A stretch of DNA of 64,000 nucleotides from Bacteroidota bacterium (lineage in GTDB: Bacteria; Bacteroidota; Bacteroidia; Sphingobacteriales; Sphingobacteriaceae), in assembly GCA_023450085.1 (NCBI GenBank), contig JAEXHI010000027.1:1-64000 (forward strand). The letters run 5' to 3'. The stretch's first letter is position 1, and each line of letters starts with the position of its first letter. The position numbers and the translations under genes are program-made. This document shows positions 17,271 to 25,455 of the stretch, piece by piece. Below the pieces are notes generated by a model. That model was not told the origin of the DNA. It did not search any database and saw only the letters and a program-made list of their open reading frames with translations.

Positions 17271-18305
17271 TTAATACTCCTGAGCTTGTTTAACGGTCGA
17301 ATTCCTAACAATCAATTCTGTATCAAGCGTTTTAATGAGTGGTTTCCATTCGGAAATATCCTTATCCATTAAACCTAATAGCAATTCCATGGCCGTTTTG
17401 CCAATTTCCTTAACAGGTTGCGCGATGGTAGTTAAACTTGGTTCGATAAAATTGGAACCATAATTATCGCTAAACCCTACAATGGCTACATCTTCTGGAA
17501 TACGTTTACCCAAGCTTTTGATGACTTGGATCGCTTCGATAGCGGTGGGATCATTTACGGCAAAAATCGCATCGGGCGGATTGGTCATTCCCAAAAGATG
17601 CTTGACATACATTTTCACTTTGGTTAAATTCAAATCGTATTCAATGATCAGCTCTTCATCAACAGGAATATTGTTTTTAATCAAGGCATCGCGATAACCA
17701 TTCATTCTTTTACGGCTCACCGCTAATTGGTTTGGGCCAGCTAAATGGGCAATCCGACGTTTACCAATGGAAATTAGATGCTCAACTGCCTGAAATGCGG
17801 CATCATAATCGTTCACCACCACTTTGGGCACCATCATTTCTTCGCACACCCTATTGAAAAACACCACCGGAATTTTCTTCCTGATAAAAGCCTTCCAATG
17901 GTCGTAGTTTAAAGTTTCCTTAGTTAAGGATACCATTACTCCATCTACCCTGTTGGCCAACATTACCTTTGAATTGGCTACTTCTGTCTCGTATTTTTCG
18001 TTACACTGCGATACCAGCACACTGTAACCTTGCCTTGCAGCCTCCTCTTGAGCGCCTACCACTACCTGAGGGAAAAAAGAAGTGAAAAAATCGGGCAATA
18101 CAATACCAATGGTTTTGGTTTTATTGGTAATTAAACTGATCGAAAGCATGTTTCTTTGGTAATCAAGTTTTTCGGCCAGATCCAATACTTTGGCCCTGGT
18201 TTCTGGCTTCACATTTGGATGGCCAGTAAGTGCCCTAGATACCGTAGATTTCGACATGTTAAGTTCGTTGGCAATATCTACAATGGTTACTTGATTACTT
18301 TTCAT
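17271..18305 (-). CDS. LacI-family transcriptional regulator
   Basis: A 344-residue regulator from the ATG at 18305; an upstream in-frame ATG at 18344 would add 13 residues before the conserved start. V-T-I-V-D-I-A-N-E-L-N-M-S-K-S-T-V-S-R-A (residues 6-25) is the LacI helix-turn-helix, followed by the hinge and a periplasmic-binding-protein-like sensor domain (I-G-I-V-L-P-D-F-F, D-G-V-M-V-S, A-I-V-G-F-S-D-N). It sits between the SusC/SusD genes and the FAD operon, and both of those carry the same twin palindromes, so it probably controls the whole locus in response to an imported sugar. Gap to the FAD gene: 143 bp. Confidence 0.92.
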   Translation of the reverse strand: MKSNQVTIVDIANELNMSKSTVSRALTGHPNVKPETRAKVLDLAEKLDYQRNMLSISLITNKTKTIGIVLPDFFTSFFPQVVVGAQEEAARQGYSVLVSQCNEKYETEVANSKVMLANRVDGVMVSLTKETLNYDHWKAFIRKKIPVVFFNRVCEEMMVPKVVVNDYDAAFQAVEHLISIGKRRIAHLAGPNQLAVSRKRMNGYRDALIKNNIPVDEELIIEYDLNLTKVKMYVKHLLGMTNPPDAIFAVNDPTAIEAIQVIKSLGKRIPEDVAIVGFSDNYGSNFIEPSLTTIAQPVKEIGKTAMELLLGLMDKDISEWKPLIKTLDTELIVRNSTVKQAQEY

Positions 18306-18813
18306 CTGTTTAAAATTTATTTTCAGTGGCGATGAAGCACCCATGATTTAATTCATACCCTATTTTGATTTCACAAAATATTGGTGGTCTCATCTGGTCT
18401 GGTCTTTGGTTGATTTACAAATAAAGAAATTTGAATGGAATATTCAATAGTGATTTACACTAAAAATAAGGGAAGATAGCTTTTTTGAAGGTTTTTACTG
18501 TTATGTTGGTAGCCCTCTCTCTCGAATGCTCGGGCTCTCTCCCAGAGGGAGAGAGTAGCATAACGCCTAACAAACTTCACTTTTATCTCTCTCGGAGAAC
18601 AGAAGTGCAGCTAGCTAATAACAAAATAAATCACTATCAATAGACCCCGATTATTCAGCGAAGCAATCTCTTTTAGAAGAATGTATCTCTCTTTAAGATT
18701 GCTTCGTACTTCGCAATGACGCTATTTTAGACCGCTAATTATTTCAAAAGCAAAAGGCAACGCTAACGCGCTGCCCTGCCACCTTTTATAAAACTTACAA
18801 ATTAAAACAAGTA
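18306..18813. other. Intergenic region with repeat hairpins, 508 bp
   Basis: No gene. It holds the probable LacI promoter region and several short inverted repeats. One is CTCTCTCCCAGAGGGAGAGAG near 18535-18556. Another is the 11-bp pair at 18659-18669 / 18696-18706. The latter runs into TTCGCAATGACG, a tail shared with the repeats at 51.4 kb. Confidence 0.5.
18659..18722. repeat. Dispersed intergenic inverted repeat
   Basis: Arms CGAAGCAATCT (18659-18669) and AGATTGCTTCG (18696-18706) are perfect complements, followed by TACTTCGCAATGACG. Similar GATTGCTTCG...GCAATGACG text occurs at 51364-51389, so this is a dispersed family. Confidence 0.6.
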
Positions 18814-20553
18814 CTAGTACCCTGGATTTTGCTCCATCATTGGCATTTTTTGAATTTCGGCCAAAGGAATAGGCAAAAGGTACATGGCATCCCTAAAATT
18901 CAATGGACGTGGTGCCCTAGAAATGGTATGCACAAAAGTATTGGTACCCGTACGGGTAATGATATCAATGCTGTTGAAACCTTTAAGCACCGTAGATGCT
19001 ATTTTCCACCTTCTAATGTCATTCCAACGGTGATCTTCAAAAGCAAGTTCAATTCTACGTTCATTTTGGATAAGAGTACGTAGCTCTGCTACCGTAATAC
19101 CGGCTTTAATGCCATAACGATTATCTGTACCTGGTAAAATACCCGCCCTAGCTCTTAATATCACTAATTTCTCTACCGCTTTTTCAGGCTGTCCCACTTC
19201 ATTAATTGCCTCCGCATAGTTCAACAAAATCTCCGCATAACGAATTAATGGCCAAGCTCTCTCCGTGGTAGCACTTCCAGAATTAGTGATATTTTCATCA
19301 CACATTTTCCTTGAAAAATAACCCGTAAATCCGTTGGCAGACGTATAGGCATCTGAAGTGGTATTGGCAATGGTAGAGCCTGTGCTAGTATAAGTGTACA
19401 CCACTGTTTTCACCGCAGTATTGCTCATATACGAAAGTCCGTTGTAAATGATCGAATAATCGAAACGAGGATCTCTATTGGCATAGGGATCGTTCGCATT
19501 ATACAGAGAACTTTCTGCCATTGTCTTTCCATCTTTCATTGGAAATGCCTCAACCAAACTTTGCGTTGGCTTTACCACTGATGCTCCTGAGCGTGTTGGC
19601 GGAAGGTAATAGGCTTCAATTTCCTTTTGTGCTGGGCGATTGTATTGAAAGATATACTCACTGTTTACACGTTTCAGAAACACTTGATAAAACCCATTTC
19701 CTGGCCTAGTAACATTATCTACATTTAGGCTGTAAAGATTGGTGTTGATCACTGCCTCTGCTGCTTCAGCTGCTTGCTGCCACCTACTTGCGCTAAAAGT
19801 TGGATAGGCAACAAGTGGACTTTGGCTAATGCCACCGCCATTAAAAAGCGGGCTTGCTGCGTACAACAATACCCTAGATTTCAAGGCCAAGCAAGCTCCT
19901 CTAGTGACCCTACCAAAATCGATGTCTTTATACACGACATTAGCCAACTCCGCAGCCGTAGCATCGAGTTCAGAAACCATATAAGCAACACAATCTGCAT
20001 AGCTGTCTCTAGGAATATTAATGATATCATTGATGCCATAAACTTTATCGCCAATTAATGGAACACCACCAAAAGCCACCACCATGTAGTGGTAGTAAAA
20101 TGCACGGAGGAACCTCGCCTCGGCACGCATCCTCTTTTTAGTCGATTCGTGAAATGGCGCATGATCTAATTTTGATAGCAGCAAATTTACCCTACGGATG
20201 TTCTTATAAGGTGTCGTCCAAAAATCTTTATCGGTAGCAAAGCCTGTTAAAACATTTGATGGACCAATGGTTCCCTGGGCGTAGGCATTAGCCCAAACCG
20301 AAAGGTTATTATTTCCTTCACAGTTATCTGACGCTAGTTCTGTATTTCCTGATCCGCCTGCCGATGAAAAACGAGATGGACCAAAGGTATACCCTGCATC
20401 TACATAAATCTTATTTAAGAAAGCGGTGGTTTGTATACTGTCGGCAAATACCGCTTCTTCGGTTAAGCCCGTAGTTTTATCTTCTAACCCTCCCGACTTT
20501 TTGCAAGCAAGAAATATCACGGGAAGTAGTGTTATGATGAATATCTTTTTCAT
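18814..20553 (-). CDS. SusD-like outer-membrane lipoprotein 1
   Basis: A 579-residue RagB/SusD-family lipoprotein. Signal MKKIFIITLLPVIFLAC with lipidated Cys17 and a K-K following. A helical TPR-like scaffold is shown by R-A-E-A-R-F-L-R-A-F-Y-Y, A-L-K-S-R-V-L-L-Y-A-A-S-P-L-F-N and Y-A-E-I-L-L-N-Y-A-E-A. The C-terminal R-R-I-E-L-A-F-E-D-H-R-W-N-D-I-R-R-W block is diagnostic. It binds glycans at the cell surface and hands them to the SusC channel encoded 8 bp upstream. Last gene of the four-gene SusC/SusD operon. Confidence 0.95.
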   Translation of the reverse strand: MKKIFIITLLPVIFLACKKSGGLEDKTTGLTEEAVFADSIQTTAFLNKIYVDAGYTFGPSRFSSAGGSGNTELASDNCEGNNNLSVWANAYAQGTIGPSNVLTGFATDKDFWTTPYKNIRRVNLLLSKLDHAPFHESTKKRMRAEARFLRAFYYHYMVVAFGGVPLIGDKVYGINDIINIPRDSYADCVAYMVSELDATAAELANVVYKDIDFGRVTRGACLALKSRVLLYAASPLFNGGGISQSPLVAYPTFSASRWQQAAEAAEAVINTNLYSLNVDNVTRPGNGFYQVFLKRVNSEYIFQYNRPAQKEIEAYYLPPTRSGASVVKPTQSLVEAFPMKDGKTMAESSLYNANDPYANRDPRFDYSIIYNGLSYMSNTAVKTVVYTYTSTGSTIANTTSDAYTSANGFTGYFSRKMCDENITNSGSATTERAWPLIRYAEILLNYAEAINEVGQPEKAVEKLVILRARAGILPGTDNRYGIKAGITVAELRTLIQNERRIELAFEDHRWNDIRRWKIASTVLKGFNSIDIITRTGTNTFVHTISRAPRPLNFRDAMYLLPIPLAEIQKMPMMEQNPGY

Positions 20554-20561
20554 AAAACAAA

Positions 20562-23500
20562 TTAAAATGTAACGTTTACGCCCATATTTATAATCCTAGT
20601 TGGTGGATACGGTAAATCTGCCACAGATTCCAAAATTTCAGGATCGAGGTTATATAGCTTATCTAGCTTGGTAAAGGTCAACAAGTTGTATCCGTTGGTA
20701 TATAACCTAAGTCCCTTAACTCCGAGTTTAGACAACAGCTTTGGACCTGCCGAATAACTTAATTCAGCTGTTTTCAAACGTACATAGTCTCCAGGTATGG
20801 CCCAGAAATCCGAATAGAAATCTCGGGGACTTTGACTTAAGGCTGAAGTGTACAATTGCGGATATTTTGCATTATTGCCCAATGCTGGTGTCCAGTGTTG
20901 TTGATGGATAGGCAACTGGTTACTGGCATTGTGATGGGCTACTGCTCCTTGCGCACTAGATACAAAATTTAGCGCCCCTTGGAACAATACCGTTAGGCTA
21001 AAGTTTTTATAAGTAGCGCCTAAGGTAACACCCACAATGGTATTTGGTAAATTGGTGTTGCCAAAATACGACCTATCATTGGCGTCAATCATTCCGTCGC
21101 CATTTAAATCCATGTATTTAAGATCACCAGGTCTACCCCCTATGGTTGGCTTTGGCACTGCTGGATTAGCAATATCTTCGGCAGTATAAAATTCACCGGT
21201 CCATTTGTATTTTAACTGTGAGCCAATGGGTTGTCCTGTTTGTCGTTGATAAGCGTAAAGAGGATCTGCTTCATCCATAAAGGTGATTTTATTTTTTGCC
21301 AAGGAGTAAGTTCCTTGGATAGAATAGCCCCAATCTTTACTCAATTGATCTCTAAAGCTAATTTCGGCCTCAAAACCACGGTTATTGGTTTTACCTACGT
21401 TCACCAATGGTAAACCTGCTCCAAATACCGAAGACACGGTCCCTCTGGTGGCTAAAATATCGTACCGGTTATTATCGAAATAATCTAATTTAGCAACCAA
21501 CTTACTTTTGAAAAAAGCCATATCTAAACCGATATCCAGCTTTTTATCCTTTTCCCAGGTCACTTCATTATTGGCTAAAGTACCTTCGGTTACTACGCCA
21601 TATCCATTATTGGTAGCCAAACCAAACAAACCTGTACCCGATCCCGAAGTATAACTTTGAAGGTAAGCGTATACGCCTCTGGTGTTATCGGCTCCTACCA
21701 AACCATAAGATCCTCTCAGTTTAAATTGATCAATAAACTTCAAGTTGTTTTTGAAGAAACTTTCTTCTGCGATGTTCCAACCTACCGATACCGCTGGGAA
21801 AAATCCATACCTCCTACCTTCTGCAAAACGATCGGTTCCATTATAAGCTCCACTAAATTCTACCATATACTTTTGCTTGTAGTTGTAGCCCAATCGGCCG
21901 GTAAAGCCTTGAAAAATCTCTGGAATAAAATTGTATCGGCTATCGGTAGAAAGATTTTGTGCCGTATTGATCTGTGCCCGCTTATCACTGTTGTTATACA
22001 AAAACAATCCATTGATATGATGATTACCAAAGGCTCTATCATAATTTAACATGGCCTGCATGGTTAATGCACTACTGGTGCTACCAGGCGAATAGCTTAA
22101 ACTAGGTGTGCTCAATCGATATACGTTATCACGCTGACCAAAGGAATAAGTATCGGTTTTAGGATCGTAGATATAAGAAATGAAACCAGTACCACTTACA
22201 GGACGAGAAAGCGAACGACCATAGCTATACAGATTACGGTAAGCCAAAGTTCCCCTTAACGAAAGTCCTTTGGTGATAAAATCCAATCGTTGTAAAGCCG
22301 AGGTAGCTAAATTTAGGTTATTACTGAAAGTGCGGTTGTATCCGTTATACATTAAACGGCCAATCAAATTGTTATTGTTCCTACCTGAGGAGTTTCTCTG
22401 CCACAAGCTATAACCCAAACTTCCATCGGGATTATAAATAGGATAGTTAAAAGGTGCCGTTTCGGCCAAGCGACCTATGTCACTGAATATGGTATTGTTT
22501 GCGCTTGCATTATTGGCATTCGCTTCATCTACATTACCAAACAAATCAAATTTTATATCAAGTGTTTTGGTTACTTTTAAATCTATGTTTGAACGATAGT
22601 TATAGCGCTTGTAATAAAACTTGCTGTTTAAGTCAGCACTATAATCTTTCACCTGTCCACCTTGATTTAAATAGCCAAGGGAAACAAAGTATTTGGCTCT
22701 TTCTGTACCGCCACTTACATTAAAGGTGGCTCTAATTTGTGGTGCAAAGTTTTTTAACAAAAGGTCGGACCAATTGTTGTTTGGATGTCCATAAGGATCA
22801 GCTCCTGTACGATAAAGTTCTAAATCAGCATCAGAAAAGGTACGTACAAAACTAGGATTGGGGTTTAGGTTATTGGTATTTACTTGTGCTTCATTAATTA
22901 AAGAAGCCGCTTCATAAGCCCCAAGAAATTCGGGTCTACGGGTTAATTGGCTTAATCCGTACTCAAATTGTGTTGAAATTTGAGGTTTTCCTGTTTTTCC
23001 TCTTTTGGTAGTTACTAGCACTACACCATTAGCTCCCTTGATCCCATAAATGGCCGTGGTAGAAGCATCTTTTAAAATACTGATGGATTCTACTTCATTG
23101 GCACTCAATTGAGAAAATTGCTCGTAGGTAAACTCAATATCATCTACCAAAATCAAAGGCTTGTTGTCGCCCACGTACGAACTTGTGCCACGAATGTTAA
23201 AGGTAGCTCCGTCTGAACCAGGTTGACCAGTTCTTTGCTGACTGCTAAATCCGGTAATACGACCAGCAAGTGTGTTCTGCAAACTTGGCGAAGGGCTTTG
23301 CCTAATTTCATCGCCACTAATGGCACTTACGGCCCCTGTTACATTTTTCTTTTTCTGCGTACCGTATCCCACAATCACCACATCATCTAGGGTGGTATTG
23401 TCTTCTTGTAAAATGGCGGTAATGCTTGTTCTACCGTCGATGTTAATTTCTCTGGTTACATAGCCAATCATTTTAAGTACTAAAACATTGCTATTTACAT

Positions 23501-23690
23501 TGAGCGTAAACTTCCCTTCTTGATTAGTAGTTGTTCCATTGGATGGATTGCTCTTTTCCATCACGGTAACGCCTGGTAAAATTCCAGTTTGATCACTTAC
23601 CACACCCGTAACCTGCTTTTTCTGAGCATTAGCGGTAATGCTGAGCAGCAAGAGACCAATGCAGCTTAGATATAATATTTTTTTCATCAC
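20562..23690 (-). CDS. SusC/RagA-family TonB-dependent transporter 1
   Basis: A 1042-residue outer-membrane protein. Signal peptide ending in T-A-N-A (about 22), a CarboxypepD_reg-like beta domain (about 24-105), D-D-V-V-I-V-G-Y-G-T-Q-K-K-K (TonB-box-like region), the plug (about 115-235, with N-I-R-G-T-S and L-I-L-V-D-D) and the barrel to the C-terminal aromatic (N-V-T-F). It imports glycan fragments with energy from TonB-ExbBD. Paired with the SusD gene 8 bp downstream. It lies 75 bp after the first SusD gene and is probably in the same transcript. Confidence 0.95.
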   Translation of the reverse strand: MMKKILYLSCIGLLLLSITANAQKKQVTGVVSDQTGILPGVTVMEKSNPSNGTTTNQEGKFTLNVNSNVLVLKMIGYVTREINIDGRTSITAILQEDNTTLDDVVIVGYGTQKKKNVTGAVSAISGDEIRQSPSPSLQNTLAGRITGFSSQQRTGQPGSDGATFNIRGTSSYVGDNKPLILVDDIEFTYEQFSQLSANEVESISILKDASTTAIYGIKGANGVVLVTTKRGKTGKPQISTQFEYGLSQLTRRPEFLGAYEAASLINEAQVNTNNLNPNPSFVRTFSDADLELYRTGADPYGHPNNNWSDLLLKNFAPQIRATFNVSGGTERAKYFVSLGYLNQGGQVKDYSADLNSKFYYKRYNYRSNIDLKVTKTLDIKFDLFGNVDEANANNASANNTIFSDIGRLAETAPFNYPIYNPDGSLGYSLWQRNSSGRNNNNLIGRLMYNGYNRTFSNNLNLATSALQRLDFITKGLSLRGTLAYRNLYSYGRSLSRPVSGTGFISYIYDPKTDTYSFGQRDNVYRLSTPSLSYSPGSTSSALTMQAMLNYDRAFGNHHINGLFLYNNSDKRAQINTAQNLSTDSRYNFIPEIFQGFTGRLGYNYKQKYMVEFSGAYNGTDRFAEGRRYGFFPAVSVGWNIAEESFFKNNLKFIDQFKLRGSYGLVGADNTRGVYAYLQSYTSGSGTGLFGLATNNGYGVVTEGTLANNEVTWEKDKKLDIGLDMAFFKSKLVAKLDYFDNNRYDILATRGTVSSVFGAGLPLVNVGKTNNRGFEAEISFRDQLSKDWGYSIQGTYSLAKNKITFMDEADPLYAYQRQTGQPIGSQLKYKWTGEFYTAEDIANPAVPKPTIGGRPGDLKYMDLNGDGMIDANDRSYFGNTNLPNTIVGVTLGATYKNFSLTVLFQGALNFVSSAQGAVAHHNASNQLPIHQQHWTPALGNNAKYPQLYTSALSQSPRDFYSDFWAIPGDYVRLKTAELSYSAGPKLLSKLGVKGLRLYTNGYNLLTFTKLDKLYNLDPEILESVADLPYPPTRIINMGVNVTF

Positions 23691-23765
23691 GTATTTTTAT
23701 GTTGAACAGATGCTTTATCAATGGTTTTAACCCACATTGATATTTCTAATTAATGCTTGATCCTT

Positions 23766-25445
23766 TTAGTAATATCCCTCGTTTTGTACCAGTTGATTAT
23801 TCTTGATCATTTCTGAATAAGGAATTGGCATGTGATAGTATTTCGATTGAAAAATCATCGTATTCACGTTTTTAACTACATACAATGGATCATTTTGAGT
23901 GATGGTCAATCCTTGTAAGGTTGATGATAATTCAGTACTCATTTTCCATCTGCGCAGGTCCCAAAAGCGATGCTCTTCAAAGCTCAATTCAATGCGTCGT
24001 TCGTTTTTAATCAATTCACGAAGGTCATTTTGACCTATACCTACTGGAATTCCGTATCTACTGCCAGTACCTGCAGTAATTCCTGCTCTGGCCCGTACCA
24101 AATTCACCTGTTTTACGGCATCTTCCATTCGGCCCATTTCATTAAGTGCCTCGGCATAGTTGAGTAATACCTCTGCAAAACGGAAATAAGGAAAATTGTG
24201 ACTTTGATTGGAATAAGTGGTCGAGGTAGAAAAATCGGCCATAAATTTCCTTAAATAGTAAGAAGTTTTGGTTTGCGTTTTAAAAGCCTGATTGGGTTTA
24301 TCTAAACCACCCTCATAAGTTTGAACGGCCCTACCCAACCATTGTACCCCATTGTAAAATAGGATTGCTTTTAATCTCGGATCACGGTTTTCATATTGAG
24401 CCGCAGCAGTAGTGCTCCCTGTATAAGGAGTTCCATTAAGATTGGCAAAAGCATTCACGAAATTTTGTGTCGGACTATTTCTTCCATTACTGGTGGTTGG
24501 CGCTACATAACCTACAGGTGCATTTGCATTCTCAATCACCGTAGAGTTTGCTGACTGTTTAGCAAGGATAATGTCGGTATTAATCTTAGTGGTGAATACC
24601 GAGGAATAAACCGTAGTACCTGTTCCAGTCGGCAACTTATAATAGCCTTTTGCAATTAAAGCTTCGGCAATGGTAATCACACGTTGCCATCTGGCAGCAT
24701 CATTGGTAGGATACCCCGTTAATGCTTTCAGCTGAGCATTGGTTTCAAAACCGCCACCATTAAACAAAGGACTAGCAGCATACAAATACAACCTACATTT
24801 TAAAGCCATTGCAGCTTCGGAAGGCACCCTACCAAATTCTGTAGCGGCAATGGTAGAGCCATTAGGTAAATCAGGTGTAATGGCATCACATTCTGCAGCG
24901 ATATAATCCACACACTCTGCAAAAGTATTTCTAGGGATGTTTAAGTTACTGTTCAAATCAAATACTTGATCCCCCACTAAAGGAATACCACCGTAGCGTT
25001 TCAACAATTCGAAATAAGCAAAAGCACGAAGAAAACGGGCCTCAGCCACTTGTCTTTTCCTTACATCATCGGGAATTGGAACCACCCCAATATTTTTGAG
25101 AAAAACATTACTTCTTCTGATCATGGTATAACTATTCGCCCAGTTATTATCTGGGTAGTTAGTAGCATTTAACTGTCCGTTGGTGAACAGCATAATGTTT
25201 GATCTTTCCGAAGATGGTACCGCATCATCCGTTGCTGCGTCTAAAAAATCGCCCTCAATACGGTTAAATCCTGTAGGTAGAAATGCATAAATGCCCAGTA
25301 AATATGAGGTAGACTGTACCCCCATTTTATCTGTTGGATCAAACACATCTGTTTCTAAAACCCTTTCTTCTGGTTCATTTTCAAACTTTCTACAAGATTG
25401 GGCCAGCACCGATACGATGATTAAAAAATAAAGTACTCTTTTCAT
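23766..25445 (-). CDS. SusD-like outer-membrane lipoprotein 2
   Basis: A 559-residue SusD-family lipoprotein. Lipobox L-A-Q-S-C puts the lipidated Cys at residue 18. R-Q-V-A-E-A-R-F-L-R-A-F-A-Y-F-E-L-L, C-R-L-Y-L-Y-A-A-S-P-L-F-N and E-R-R-I-E-L-S-F-E-E-H-R-F-W-D-L-R-R-W match the family. The two SusD proteins share architecture but differ widely in the middle, so they probably bind different parts of a glycan or different oligomers. It partners the SusC gene 10 bp upstream. Confidence 0.95.
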   Translation of the reverse strand: MKRVLYFLIIVSVLAQSCRKFENEPEERVLETDVFDPTDKMGVQSTSYLLGIYAFLPTGFNRIEGDFLDAATDDAVPSSERSNIMLFTNGQLNATNYPDNNWANSYTMIRRSNVFLKNIGVVPIPDDVRKRQVAEARFLRAFAYFELLKRYGGIPLVGDQVFDLNSNLNIPRNTFAECVDYIAAECDAITPDLPNGSTIAATEFGRVPSEAAMALKCRLYLYAASPLFNGGGFETNAQLKALTGYPTNDAARWQRVITIAEALIAKGYYKLPTGTGTTVYSSVFTTKINTDIILAKQSANSTVIENANAPVGYVAPTTSNGRNSPTQNFVNAFANLNGTPYTGSTTAAAQYENRDPRLKAILFYNGVQWLGRAVQTYEGGLDKPNQAFKTQTKTSYYLRKFMADFSTSTTYSNQSHNFPYFRFAEVLLNYAEALNEMGRMEDAVKQVNLVRARAGITAGTGSRYGIPVGIGQNDLRELIKNERRIELSFEEHRFWDLRRWKMSTELSSTLQGLTITQNDPLYVVKNVNTMIFQSKYYHMPIPYSEMIKNNQLVQNEGYY

Positions 25446-25455
25446 ATCTGTAATG